The notes: generated by a model not told the origin, from the sequence alone. 64,000 nt of DNA from Lucinisca nassula (GCA_963580285.1 OY757011.1:204121644-204185643); one strand, 5' to 3'; positions 21,431 through 32,501 are shown, counted from the stretch's first letter. Made by a program: numbers and translations.

Positions 21431-22100
21431 ACGCCCGTCTAAAACAGAACCCCATATTAGATTCTTTTATTGTCCTATGAATATCCTAGATCGGCTGGTA
21501 CTACGGCTGAAATGACCTGGGCAGGCGGATATCTAAACAGATCTATTTGCTGAGTACTCTGTCTGTCACAGTTAGTACTAAGGTCAAACTCGACACAGTC
21601 ATTTTATGATAATTTTAACTTAAATGGTGGAGGTGGTTATCGTCTCATTGATTTAAATTATCAGTTTGTTTTTTTAAACAAGTCATCTATTGAAGCTACT
21701 ACCCGAGATATTGATACAAAAGAAACATGTCATTTATCAAGCAGTGTGACAAGTAGGCCGCCCAACTCGATAAGAAACAGTGTTCATGTTTCAAGTCACT
21801 CTGAAATATGTACCACTTGTAAAATCTTGATTTGGCTTAAAAATATTAATTAGGCCACCTACTAGAGCTTGTATTCACAAGATTATTTTTCACCTAATTT
21901 AAGAATATTTTTGCATTTCTTTATTACGAAAGTTGTATTATAAATAAACAAACTTGATACCTTGCCTTGCCCTAGTAGGCATAATATATAATTTGCTGAG
22001 TAAGTAATCTTAATGCAACAGTCACAGCTGAACATTTCTCTGAAATGTATTATTCATAAGAGTTTGAGTATGAGCCGTGCAGAATCGGTACACAGCATTC
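21431..22100. other. No recognisable feature
   Basis: AT-rich anonymous sequence. Confidence 0.4.
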
Positions 22101-22109
22101 CGAAAATAA

Positions 22110-22320
22110 GTCCGTGTAATGAACGCCCCTTTAAACCCCGCTATATATGGAATAAACTGGGGTTTATATGTATATACATTATTTTCTTATTTTTGTTCAA
22201 AGGCAAAAGTTGTGGGTACTCGTTATAACGAGGACTAATAAACTATAATTGAGGCATTTATAAGTAAAATATCACAAACTGTCGTCAGAAAAAAAAAAAA
22301 CGTTTTTAACCCTATATCAC
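22110..22320 (-). mobile_element. MITE family B copy with 23-bp apex deletion
   Basis: CCGTGTAATGAACGCCCCTT and AACTGGGGTTTATATG family B text leads into GGGTACTCGTTATAACGAGG. This is the core hairpin lacking exactly its innermost 23 bases, leaving a perfect CTCGTTATAACGAG palindrome. The outer ends are degraded. Confidence 0.7.
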
Positions 22321-22431
22321 ACAGCGAAGACTGAGGGCATTCTCAGGAGCCCCACAGACCAATCAAAAGTTTCGCTGTGCGACATATGGACGCCAGTCCT
22401 AAATACAGCCATGCAATAATATTAAATGTCT

Positions 22432-22675
22432 GAGTTTGACGACCCAGTCAAAATATTAAGGTCTTATCCAGACTGTCTCACTTTTCAACGTTGGAGGTGC
22501 ACAATCTTTCAGCAGAAACTGACAACTAACTACCGCCCTTTTTAATTAGCGGAAGGGAGAAAGTATTTCATGATCAATCCTCAGGAACCCGGCGGGAATC
22601 GAAGCCCCCCCCCCCCCCCCCCGAACACTTGTCGGATACGCATCCACCTTCAGGAGTCACCCGGACAGGCAGGTT
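22432..22675 (-). mobile_element. SINE-5 partial copy
   Basis: GACGACCCAGTCAAAATATT, AATTAGCGGAAGGGAGAAAG, CGGGAATCGAAGCC and TCGGATACGCATCC align with 1644-1946. A C-homopolymer (22607-22622) expands inside the head. Confidence 0.7.
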
Positions 22676-22779
22676 TATAATACATATTTATTAATTGATT
22701 ATCCTATATTACACAAGGTCAACCAATATTAAAAAAATCATACATCATGTTTTTAATTGCGTCAATTAATAAAATTGTC

Positions 22780-22911
22780 ATTAATCAAGTAATTTCGTAT
22801 TGGCCAAGTTACAGGTCCTCGGTCAGCTGTATTGGCCTCGGCCTTCGGCCTCGTGCCAATACAGCAGACCTCGGACCAGTAACTGGGCCAATACGAAATT
22901 ACTTGATTAAT
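22780..22911. repeat. Inverted repeat, about 60-bp arms
   Basis: ATTAATCAAGTAATTTCGTA pairs with TACGAAATTACTTGATTAAT. The inner arm CTGTATTGGC..GCCAATACAG surrounds a CCTCGGCCTTCGGCCTCG tip. Confidence 0.85.
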
Positions 22912-23024
22912 AACATTATATTACAGCAATGAGATCGAGATAATCTGGGGGATACTCAACTCAATTACATGTACAGTGTATAGAGGTGATATGATAAAAT
23001 GTACTTTTTATGACGGAGTGGCTG

Positions 23025-23480
23025 CTGCCAGATGTCTGGAAGAAGCGATTCATAGGGAAATTGTCTGATGCCAGACGTCTGCCACTAGCCAAAATATCGA
23101 CAAATCGTACGCTGCCAGATGTCTGAAAGAAGCGATTTATAGGGAAACTGCCTGATGACAGACGTCTGGCAGATGCAAAAATATCGACAAATTATTCGCT
23201 GTCAGATGTCTGGTAGTAGCGATTTATAGGGAAATTGTCTGATGTCAGATGTCTGCCAGTAGCCAAAAATATCGACAAATTGTCCGCTGCCAGATGTCTG
23301 GCAGTAGCGATTTATCGGGAAATTGTCTGCTGCCAGACGTTTGCCAGTAGCGAAAATATCGACAAATTGTCCCCTGAAAGTTTGTTTGCTACCAGACGCC
23401 TGGAAGTAGCCAAATATCGAGAAATGGTCTGCTACCAGACTTAGATAAATATCAAGAAAATGGTTGCTGCCAGACGTCTT
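23025..23480. repeat. Tandem repeat of about 85 bp built on CCAGAYGTCTGG palindromes
   Basis: GCTGCCAGATGTCTGG, TAGCGATTTATAGGGAAATT, TCTGATGCCAGACGTCTG and AAAATATCGACAAATTG recur about five times. Each unit holds two copies of the CAGACGTCTG-like half-palindrome. Confidence 0.85.
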
Positions 23481-23904
23481 GTGTAATCACTGAATAGTTG
23501 TATAATAGCAATGTTATGCTCGTGAACTAATACGACTGGAAGGGTTGAGGGAAAGAAAGTATGTTCGAAAGGAGGCATAAAACTTGCAGCCCTCTATAAC
23601 AATTATATGAACACAGAAAAAATAAGTATACGCAATATAATAAAATTCATATAACAGCACAAATAATGGCACACTTCTAGAAACCGGAGAAATTTAATTC
23701 TGAGAGTCATAAGACATATCACACGTGCATATTTTAAAGGGACTGAGCATAAATAACTGCGCTGACAGTCATAATCCTTCATAATTAAAATAATGCATCT
23801 CGTAAATATACATGTATCGCATGCGAGCATATAAAACGTCGACACATAAGCAAACTATAGCTTAATTACATGTTGCTTCTCTTAGCAGACGATATGATGA
23901 AATA
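23481..23904. other. No recognisable feature
   Basis: Anonymous AT-rich sequence. Confidence 0.4.
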
Positions 23905-24062
23905 TGCTTATAGCTGGGGTTTACAGGGCTAAACGGCCTTTACATTTTTCCGCTGCATGACAAAAATTGTGTGTATTCGTGCAAAAGAATAAAAGAACAA
24001 ACGAATAACATTCATATTTTCACCAGAAGACACAAACGACATCTCGCACGTGAGTGTTAGCC
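23905..24062 (-). repeat. Degraded family B element
   Basis: GCTGGGGTTTACAGGGCTAA, ATTTTCACCAGAAGACACAA and TCTCGCACGTGAGTGTTAGC recall a B copy whose hairpin core is eroded. Confidence 0.4.
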
Positions 24063-24116
24063 TACCGGGTCTACTGTTCTCCAGGCATTGAATTGCCGCA
24101 GGCCCTTCTCCCTGCT

Positions 24117-24209
24117 AGCATTCTACATAAATCTACAGCGGGCCGTTAGCGGCCCGTCAGCTACCCTGACGGGCCGCTAACGGCCCGCTGTAGATTTATG
24201 TAGAATGCT
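24117..24209. repeat. Perfect hairpin: 44-bp arms, 5-nt loop
   Basis: 24117-24160 and 24166-24209 are exact reverse complements around CTACC. The inner half is GC-rich (AGCGGGCCGTTAGCGGCCCG), the outer half AT-rich. No mismatch over 44 bp implies recent origin or active homogenisation. Confidence 0.97.
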
Positions 24210-24259
24210 TACTGGGCTGATTTGACATATCTGCAGGTACACAATGTTTTGTGTATGCA

Positions 24260-24388
24260 TACGTCTCACCAATAACTAAGGTCATATGGAGACGGTACCT
24301 CGGTTTAAAACCTCATCCAAAAGTCTGGATCGAAACCGCGTCTCCTCGTTTATGCGGCGAGCAGCATAACCACTACATCACGGAGGCT
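24260..24388 (-). mobile_element. SINE-3 partial copy
   Basis: On the minus strand: GCCTCCGTGATGTAGTGGTT, then GATCCAGACTTTTGGATGAG, then CCGTCTCCATATGACC. The tail is lost. Confidence 0.75.
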
Positions 24389-24399
24389 ATTATCGTTGA

Positions 24400-25690
24400 A
24401 ACTTGTTTGACGTAGACTTATAGGAAACTCTTAAAAGATCTTCTTGTTTGGAACCAGAAGGCCCAGGCATTCGTTATTTGGTGAACCGCTTCATCTAGTG
24501 GGCCTCTGTAGGATTGTTCAAATTATAGCCATGGGTCCAAAAATGACTCGCCCATGTGTTACTTGTTGTACGTTGACCAATATGGGGAAGCACTTAAGAA
24601 ATCTTCTGGTCTAAACCCAGAACGCTCAGGTCTTTGGTGTTTAGTTTATAGCTTCATTTGGTTGATTTTTACAAGGAATATTCAAATTTAACTGAGGCAA
24701 TGGCCAAATATGACCGACTCAGTATAAGAAGATAAAGGTAAAGATTTAGGCTCTTGGGTCAAAACAGGCCCACCCCTGGAGTCGCCTGTTTTACACAAAC
24801 TCACATAGCGGAAACTTTATCAACCTTCTCGTCTGAAGACCGAAGGCCGAGAACGGTGATATATTTGATCTGGATGTGTGTGTGCGAATTCGGGTTTAAC
24901 GTCGCTTGCAACAATTTTTCAGTCATATCACGACGGTGTCTGGTTGCGACAGGGAGCTGAATGCTCACTTTTATAGTGCTGCCTCACTGAAGTATCATGT
25001 CCCAGACACATTACATGATACCACACCCAGTCACATTATCCTGACACTGGGTCGACCAGTCATAGCTCTACCCCGTAAATCTGAGTGCCAAGCGAGGAGC
25101 AGCTAGCTAGTACCATTCTTAACAACTTTGGTATGTCGCGGCCCGGGATCGAACCCGTGACCTCCCGTTCCCCGGAGCGGACACTCTAACAACTGAGCTA
25201 TCGGGGCCGGTATATTTGATCTGTATCTCAATCCAATCGGCATCTTAAAAGGTTATTCAAATGTTGCCATTGGGGACAAAAATGGCCCAGCACCTGGGTC
25301 CCTTGTATTACGTGACTCATCTAAGGAAAACAGTTCGAAAAATCTTCTTGTCTGTGACGCGAAGACCGCGGTCTTTAATATTTGGTTTGTAACTTCATCT
25401 TGTTCAGACCAGAAAATACAGGTCTTTGATATTTGGTATGTAGCGTCATTTAGTGAAGTGCTACAAATCATAGTCCTTGGGTCAAAATGACCCGCCCAGG
25501 GATTCACTTGTTTGATATGAACTCGTATAGGAAAACGGTCTAACAATACAATGTATTTGATTGTTTGTAGATACATGTATCTTTATCTAGAATATCGCTA
25601 CCACTGTTGTTCCAAGTATAGCCTTGGTGTCAAAAATGGCCTTTCGGTAGGCTCGTAGGAAACAACGGTAAAAGGTAAAAATCTTCTTGT
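24400..25690. repeat. Field of about 160-bp tandem repeats, split by SINE-1
   Basis: Phrases of the form AAATCTTCTTGT..ACCAGAAGG..AGG and TTTGATATTTGGTATGTAGC recur near 24435, 24598, 24818, 25336, 25397 and 25676. A SINE-1 copy interrupts the series at 24873-25210. Non-coding. Confidence 0.55.
24873..25210 (-). mobile_element. SINE-1 copy, minus strand
   Basis: Complement of the 7634-7964 copy, with B box GGGATCGAACCC and CCGGAGCGGACACTC in the tRNA-like head. Flanked by TATATTTGATCTG at 24860-24872 and 25211-25223, a perfect 13-bp target duplication. Confidence 0.92.
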
Positions 25691-25782
25691 TTGAAACATA
25701 AAGTATTGCTTTTCATATACCATGTGCCTTTTTACAGAAACTTCATGGTACTGTTGAAAAAGAAATATATAGAACAGTTTAA

Positions 25783-26030
25783 GAGGAATGGGAACACCGG
25801 ACACATTTTCCGCCATTTTTTCAAAGGGAGACAACCGGGACTTCGCTTTTCTATAGGCTGTTCGCTTTTCTATAGGCTCAGTCACGCTGAAAAAGGGGTC
25901 TACTCTTAAAGGAAAGAATTTGCTCATCAGGAGCAAATTATTTTTTTCTTTAAGAGTCGACCCTATTGATATGGGAAACACAAATAGTTTGTAGGAGTTG
26001 CCGCCCCTGAAGGTGTTCCCATTCCCCATA
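25783..26030. mobile_element. MITE family E copy 2
   Basis: Terminal repeats GGAATGGGAACACCGG and GGTGTTCCCATTCC, inner inverted repeat AGGAAAGAATTTGCTCATCA / AGGAGCAAATTATTTTTTTC. The 185-residue minus-strand frame at 25598-26155 is this element read through, not a gene. Confidence 0.7.
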
Positions 26031-26304
26031 AAAAGCAATCTACTTCTGTACTTAAAATCTGTTCGCTCAGGTGGGCTATATAGGTACACCATGGTCATCT
26101 TGTTCAATTTGGTAGTATATTTACATGTTTTAAACAGCTGGAAAAGTTTCAACATTTAACATAGTATTTAACCACCTTTGCCTGAAGACAGCCTACATCA
26201 TAACACACGTGTACACTAATTACGCTAGCGACAATACAAAACGGGTCAAGAAAACAAAATAGGTCTTATATGTACCTGGCATCAAATCACTGCATAAGTT
26301 CTTC

Positions 26305-26338
26305 TTCTTCTTCTTCTTCTCCTTCTTCTTCTTCTCTT
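26305..26338. repeat. (TTC)n microsatellite
   Basis: TTCTTCTTCTTCTTC run; translates to poly-Glu on the minus strand by chance. Confidence 0.9.
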
Positions 26339-26357
26339 GTGAGTTCGAGCTTCGCAA

Positions 26358-26516
26358 TTAGGAGCCTCCGTGGTGTGGTGGTTATGCTACTAGCCTTGCA
26401 AACCAGGGGTCGCAGGATCGATCCCGGGCTTCTCCAGATTTTCGGATGAGTTTTTAAACCGAGGTCCCGTCTCCGTATGACCATAGCTGTTGGTGGGACG
26501 TAAAACTCAAAACACT
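26358..26516 (+). mobile_element. SINE-3 full copy
   Basis: GAGCCTCCGTGGTGTGGTGG head, GGATCGATCCCGGGC B box, GGGACGTAAAACTC tail. Flanked by CGAGCTTCGCAA (26346-26357) and CGAGTTTCGCAA (26517-26528), a 12-bp duplication with one mismatch. Confidence 0.9.
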
Positions 26517-26696
26517 CGAGTTTCGCAAAGTCACATGCACGGCGCCTACCACTGCAATGGAATGTCAGGTGTTTTTGCTTCGGGTACTCGATGTTTGTCT
26601 GTTTTGAATTCGCTGTAAAATGTAGATTGTAGATGGGTCGTTTCACAGAACACATACAAGCTTTGTTTGGAGCAGAAATACACATATATCTCGCTC

Positions 26697-26905
26697 ATCA
26701 TGCTAACAGGTCTGTGTGATGTACACTTTGTAAACCCTGTTTATATAGAGAAAACTGGGATTTTAAAACAGGGATAAACTTTATTTTTCTTAGTTTCGTT
26801 CCAAGACGTAGGTTGTGAGTACTTATTAGAACCGCCTCATTGAGACGATTCTAATGAATACATACAGCATTGTTTTCAAGAAAAATCCGAAACACCTCCC
26901 TTAAC
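26697..26905 (-). mobile_element. Chimaeric MITE: family B left half, family C right half
   Basis: The left half carries family B text (TAAACCCTGTTTATATAGAG, GACGTAGGTTGTGAGTAC). From the apex on, the right half follows family C (GATTCTAATGAATACATACA, GCATTGTTTTCAAG, ACACCTCCCTTAA). The switch lies at the hairpin apex, and the two arms mismatch there (AACCGCC versus GACGATT). Confidence 0.65.
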
Positions 26906-26973
26906 GCATATATGCCTAACGACCCATTTTCGAGACAATGGAAAACAGTGTAGACCCAGATCAGACCCCGCAT

Positions 26974-27223
26974 TAATATGAAAACACGCCTATACAAATA
27001 CATTGTAAAATGTACCGCCGTGATATTTTTCTTATTTCTACGCAAACTATAGATTGTGAGTACTCGTTAGAACCCCCTCATCGAGGCGGTTCTAACGAGT
27101 ACAAACAATCCATATTTTAGAGCAGAAATAAGAAAAATAAGGTTTACTCCTGTAAACCACAGTTTTACTATATAAAAGTGGAGTTCAAGGGAGTGAAAAT
27201 TATAAAGGCGTGTTGTCGTGATG
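26974..27223 (+). mobile_element. MITE family A copy 10
   Basis: GAAAACACGCCTATACAAAT and GGCGTGTTGTCGTGATG ends with core hairpin GTTAGAACCCCCTCATCGAG / GCGGTTCTAACGAGT. A D-type hairpin scrap (AACAGTGTAGACCCAGATCA) precedes it. Confidence 0.85.
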
Positions 27224-27428
27224 TTTTATTCGTTGAATGTGCAACCAACATAACGGACTTTTTCGTGGTTTAAAGTAACGATGACCAACAAAGACGATTA
27301 TTATTAAACATAGTACAAATGACTGCTCAAGGGGTCCCCTTGTTTGCAATAATTATACAGTGGCAAGAAGAAAATAGTGTTTGCATCTAACATCAGTTAA
27401 AAGCTAAATGTCATGGCAATTCTTTTTC

Positions 27429-28290
27429 ATGCCCCCGCCATTCGAAGAATGGTGGAAGGGCATAAAGCGTTGCTCCTGTTCGTTCGTCCCTCCCTCCGTC
27501 CGCCCGTCCGAAACTAAAACGCAGTCAATAACTTTCCTATTTCTGGGTGGATTTTGAAATGTCTTTGCAGAAATGTTAACCATCATGCGGCAATGTGTCG
27601 CGTGCAAAACCTAGGTCCGTTCCTCCTAGGTCACGGTTGTACTTAGAGGTCAAAGGTCAAAAAAAGGTCCGAAACTTAAACACGGTCAGTAACTTTCTTA
27701 TTTCTGGATGGATTTTGAAATTACTTGGCGGAAATGTTAGCCATCATGATACGACCTGTCTCAATCAAAACACAGGCCCGTATCTCCAAGGTCAAGGTCC
27801 AACTTAGCGGTCAAAGGTTAAAAAGGGTGTTCGAATCTTAAACACAGTCAGTAACTTTTCTTATTCTTGAATGGATTTTGAAATTACTTGGCAGAAAAAT
27901 TTAGCCATCATGAGACGATTGTCGTGCCCAAGACCAATGTTGGTATATGTATGTCTTTTTCTTGTGTCCGGTTATTCTGAATGGATTTGGAAATTACTTG
28001 GTAGAACTGTTAACCATCATGAGTCGATGTGTCATGCGCAAGACCGGGGTTGGAACGTCCAAGATCAAGGTCAAACTTAGAGGTAAAAGGTAAAGAAAGT
28101 TTTTTTTTCTTGCATCCGTTCAATATCTTTGTTATTCCTGGAGGGATTTGGGAATTAAATGGTAAAATGATAACCGTCATGAGACAATTTGTTGCACGCA
28201 AGACCAAGGTCCGTACCTGTAAGGTCAATGTCATACTTTAGCGGTCGAAGTTTAAATAATAACATCAACATATTTTCAGGCGGGGGTATC
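27429..28290 (+). repeat. Repeat element with about five 155-bp units and GC-rich ends
   Basis: Bounded by CATGCCCCCGCC and GGCGGGGGTAT, which are complementary. Inside, GTAACTTTCTTATTTCTGGA, TGGATTTTGAAATTACTTGG and AGGTCAAAGGTCA-like text recur near 27530, 27690, 27852, 27970 and 28121. Several frames of about 70 residues cross the units but are repeat translations. Confidence 0.65.
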
Positions 28291-28459
28291 TGTGTGCTAT
28301 GAACGCATTTCTATCTTTTTTATTCAAATGCGCCAGTTCACGAGAAAATGTACTAATCGCCTAGACGACCATAAAACGGCAAAGCCGGGGCACGTGCAGT
28401 AAATTTATTTTAATAATGCTAGGTGCTAGACGTATTGCATGAAATCCACTTCATGTCTG

Positions 28460-28744
28460 TGGTCGCCGCCGCCCATCGGGGCTTGGATAAATAGTTTGTG
28501 CTGCATGGTGCTTTCACGCAGAGCTGAAACTGACCACACAATCGCTTAGAAGAACTCAGCCTACCCAAGCAATATGATGTGAGTCCAATGTTTATAAGCC
28601 TTGTGGTTGTCTTGGGTGGCAGAGCTTGAGATGTCATTTCATCTCAATGTCGGGTAAAAGCCCCACAAAATTGGAAGCAATGTCTCCTAAATTACCTAAA
28701 TAGTGTTAACGGGGACTTTAAATCTCCATTCAAACAAACAAAAA
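28460..28744 (+). mobile_element. Retroposon H copy
   Basis: GCCGCCCATCGGGGCTTGGA head to CAAACAAACAAAAA tail. Flanked by CATGTCTG at 28452-28459 and 28745-28752. Confidence 0.85.
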
Positions 28745-28752
28745 CATGTCTG

Positions 28753-28850
28753 CGAGTAACAAAGGTTCTGGTGAGACTGCGCGCATGCGCGGGCTCGCCT
28801 GAGACATTGCAGGTCGTCTATATGATAAGTACCTTTTCTCATAAACTAGC
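28753..28850. repeat. Family G central-hairpin fragment
   Basis: AAAGGTTCTGGTGAGACTGC and GGGCTCGCCTGAGACATTGC match the inner hairpin of the copies at 38494 and 57871. The left end is missing. Confidence 0.6.
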
Positions 28851-29350
28851 TCCGAAAACGTGTTTGCATTACAGTGTATTTGAAGTATTTTTTCTTTATC
28901 TCATTCAATATTAAAGAACAAAAATCACAGATCATAAAACACTTAAAGTCAAATAAAATAAACACTGAAACACAACAAAATGTGCACAAGAAAACTCCTA
29001 GGGTCAGCAAAAACAGGTACCTAACTTACACTGTGCAGTCAGATGGTCCTGTCAAGTCTTCACTTTTCAGTCAATGGCTGCATGTTTGTGGATCCGCAGA
29101 TGGCACGACTAGGACAATATTGGTGCGCAGGCTTTTCTGAGAAACTATTCCTGTGCTTAAGCTTATTTATATACTTTTAAACCAAAAAACGCGTCGTGTC
29201 TTCAAAAGTTTTGATGTTTTCTCTTCCCGGAGAAAGTATTGATTTACATTATTATAATTATGAATTACAACTTCAATGTTTAACTCAAATATTTGTCGTT
29301 TAAGGTTTTTTCATAAGTAGCACAGCAGGTCCAGTGTGATCAGGCCACAT
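28851..29350. other. No recognisable feature
   Basis: An 88-residue open frame at 28874-29140 shows no domain I recognise. Otherwise anonymous AT-rich DNA. Confidence 0.4.
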
Positions 29351-29630
29351 CATTACGATAACACATCCGTGTGATATAGTGCATTTTTCAAACCTCAAAA
29401 AAGGTATGTTTTTCTGATGAAAATTTGTGACATTTTCCTTATTTCTGCTCCAAACATAGGTTTTGGGTGCTCGTTAGAACCGCCTCATTGAGGCGGTTCT
29501 AACGAGTACCCACAACCTATGTCTTGGAGCATAAACAAGGAAAATAATGTTTACCCCCGTAAACCCCAATTTTCTCTGTATAAACTGGGGTTTAGGGGGG
29601 TCTTTATTTCACGGACTTGTTCACGTGATG
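29351..29630 (+). mobile_element. MITE family B copy 4
   Basis: CATTACGATAACACATCCGT and GGACTTGTTCACGTGATG ends; perfect core hairpin with ATT loop. Confidence 0.9.
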
Positions 29631-29923
29631 GTCACCTGGCTATTAAAATAGCTGGTAAAGTCAAGAGTCCATCAAAGAACCCTATTACAATAAGGATACT
29701 GTCCATGAAGACATTAATTCGAGTCCATAGTCTTTTATATAATAGAACAGAAAGGTACATGTAAACTGCTTCGTAAGGATCTCACACGTAGCACGAAGCC
29801 ATTATTGTTCCACAATTCAAAGAAACTTCAGATTGTTTTTTATCGATAGGAGCAAATAGTAGCCCCTGTTCTATAGAATAGGCGATTATACATTTGTGTA
29901 ACATGCCTACGCATGATGGTCAG

Positions 29924-30138
29924 TCGCTGACTCTTAGACATTAGGTCTCTCACCGCCGTAGGTTCGAGCCTCGCTCGGGCCACGTGTGAGACGCCAAGTT
30001 CTGCAACGGAAGGTCAGGTGGTTTTTCTCCGGGTACTCCGGTTTTCGCCCACCTCTGATTAACCATCGGCTCGATATGAGTGAAATAATCTTCAAAGGGC
30101 CGTAAAACCCAACCCCCCCCCCAAAAAAAAAAAAAAAA
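29924..30138 (+). mobile_element. SINE-2, 5'-truncated copy
   Basis: Starts inside the tRNA-like head (CGCTGACTCTTAGACATTAG) and ends GGGCCGTAAAACCC plus C and A runs. Flanked by ATGATGGTCAG at 29913-29923 and 30139-30149, so the truncation occurred on insertion, as expected for target-primed reverse transcription. Confidence 0.88.
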
Positions 30139-30571
30139 ATGATGGTCAGCAAGGTTGTGTTCACAAGCCGAAGGGACAGAAATGTTAGGATGTTGCAGGA
30201 AGTTTTACTGGGGCTACAGCGAAGTAGTGAATTCCATTCATGTAAGTTCACACATATACAGAACTGATACTAGCTTTAAAGGCAATCTTTGTTGGTTGGT
30301 TTTGGCAGTTAAAGGCACACTTAAAATATTTAAGTTATGCCGAGCGATTCGGGTTACCTAGTTAAACCACGCTTTTGCCGGGCAGCTTTTATGATCTATC
30401 CTCACGAACGAATATAACCGGATCCGACGGAGACCCAATTCCCAATTCTCGACAACCCCCCCCTCCCCCCCCCCCACACACACCCTGGTCACCAGTTGGG
30501 TGCGCAGACTGGGCTTTCGAGACTAGGCTCTCTGCCTTCATGTACGTATCACAACTAAAAGTGTTTGATAG

Positions 30572-31397
30572 ATATACTGACCGGAAATAGAAACTATACA
30601 CTTTTAAATTGTCTCGCCTGACAAAACAAGTGGATAATTCAGTTAAAAAATAGTGATTAAGGTTTTGACTAGCTATCGACATGAATCCTGTAACAATTTA
30701 AAGAAAATCTAGTGTTCAAAATAATAGTTTTGGCGGAAAATGTAAAAAAAGTGCATTTTTCACAAAATCTGTTTGTAATTGAATTTTGACTTCAACATTT
30801 TTGCGTATAGGTAACAAGTGAAACGCAAGGAATAAAAAAATAACATAACATCTAAAAATTATCGGGAAACAAACATTCTATTGAAATCTCAAAAACTGCT
30901 TTTTTTCAGCGAAATTTTTCAAAATAATGTTTCAAGCCAAAAATCGACTCAAAAGTGCCTTCAGTCGTTTTAGCATCTTCAGCTGTGTTTTAAATATTGA
31001 TAAAAACAAAAACCGCAATCAGAATTGCCATACTTTTCGCTCACTTCCGGTGCTTTGGTCCAATATTTAAACGTCGATAACATTTCAACCATTGTGAAAT
31101 TTTCATTTTGTAAGCAATATTCCCAACGTTAGATGATGCGTAATAACTTGTAAAAATGGGAGTCACATTCGCGACACAAAATGTTTGACTCAATGGAAAC
31201 TTGAACAGCAAGATTTGGACCCTTGCTTTCAATCTGTGGTTCTACCCGTTCAATCGTAGCTATCATTAAACATTTTATTCGATAAATCAGACATGCCAAT
31301 GATGATAATTTATATATTGGAATTCAAATTTCATTAAAATGTTTCGCCAGTGACAACTAAAATATGAGTGTATAGTTTCTATTTCCGGTGAGTATAT
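30572..31397. mobile_element. 826-bp non-autonomous TIR element
   Basis: The left end ATATACTGACCGGAAATAGA continues as AACTATACACT. The right end is its inverse (AGTGTATAGTTTCTATTTCC, GGTGAGTATAT), one mismatch in about 31 bp. No long ORF inside, so it would depend on a transposase elsewhere. No clear target duplication; superfamily not assigned. Confidence 0.75.
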
Positions 31398-31844
31398 TTG
31401 CGGCCGTTCACCTGACAGGTTTTTTTTTTAAACAAGAGGTGTATCGAACAGCCATTGGACGCCTCTGCAAACTTGTCCAAGGATGCTTTTGGACTTTGCC
31501 ACATTAACAAGGATGTGCTGCTTGTACGCACTGGGAGCATCTATCGCCATATTTAACGTTTTACCACCAATACGAGTAAATAGGCCAGTAATAATTTTTA
31601 GGTCAGCCTATTGTGTGGCTGGTAAAAGTGAGATTTGGACGACGCTGTTCTTGAAGACAATGTTTCATAACCCACCGAACTGTCTGGGTCAATGAATGTC
31701 GTTTCCTAACTTATCTGTCGATATCAACAGGAAGTGAAAGCATATACTATACACGAACTTACATGTAATGTCAGTCACTAACTTAGTCCATGTGCAGATC
31801 CGGACTAAGAGACCGACTGACAATGTGCGGAGAACCCGGCGCCT

Positions 31845-31945
31845 TCGGCAAAGTTATCTGTCTCCAAGAAAGGAACTTCTCTTAAAGGAAAGAATTTGCT
31901 CCCGAGGGGAGCAAATTCTTTCCTTTAAGGGGAGCCCCGCAGGTG
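31845..31945. repeat. Family E core fragment
   Basis: AAAGGAAAGAATTTGCTCCC and GGGGAGCAAATTCTTTCCTT form a strong inverted repeat matching the family E centre. Confidence 0.6.
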
Positions 31946-32032
31946 TGGTAGGAGATTGGCTTTTAATATTTAGGAGATATCGCTTTATAATAAAACATTC
32001 TCAATACGCTCATGTGTAATGTGACTTGGGCT

Positions 32033-32400
32033 ACCTCGCATAGAAGTGAAGACAATGATCAGGAATCGATACTATTACCCCATACCTCAAAGGGAAAGAA
32101 ACACAAATATAAGGTGTGTGTGTGTGTGTGGGGGGGGGGGTTAAAATCGAATTTACGTTGTCACATTTCCCAGCCTTTGGTTCTGTTTGATTGTGTTTAT
32201 TTAGACAAATAATTTGTTTGTTCAGTCCGCACTCATCAGTGCACCATCTCCGAGAACATGAAATCAAACAACTACAGAGATGAAACAACGATGAGGACTC
32301 TACAGCATGAAATAACTAATGCTGGAGCAAAAGAAAAACAACAGTTGGACTCCGACCAGCGACCAGGCATCAGGCTGCAACCGACATTACTTAAAAACTA
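32033..32400. repeat. Dispersed repeat also present around the hAT element at 54.9-58.3 kb
   Basis: GACAATGATCAGGAATCGAT, TAAAATCGAATTTACGTTGT, ACAAATAATTTGTTTGTTCA and ACAGCATGAAATAACTAATG align with pieces at 54915, 55438, 57804 and 58120. The present copy has no insertion at the CAAATAAT point. Confidence 0.6.
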
Positions 32401-32501
32401 ACGTAAAACCCCTGTATGAGCCCCGCCCTGGGGACAACCTGACTTCGGCCTTCGAGGCCAGGTAAAACAATATTACAACTTGATTAAAACTAAAGAAACA
32501 A

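Noticed and set aside
25598..26155. 185-residue ORF on the minus strand as a gene
   Set aside because: It runs through a family E MITE and tandem repeats; no domain and no splice signals.
27404..28241. Series of about 70-residue ORFs with a shared WILKLLG-like motif
   Set aside because: They repeat in step with the 155-bp DNA units and carry stops between units; a repeat translation.
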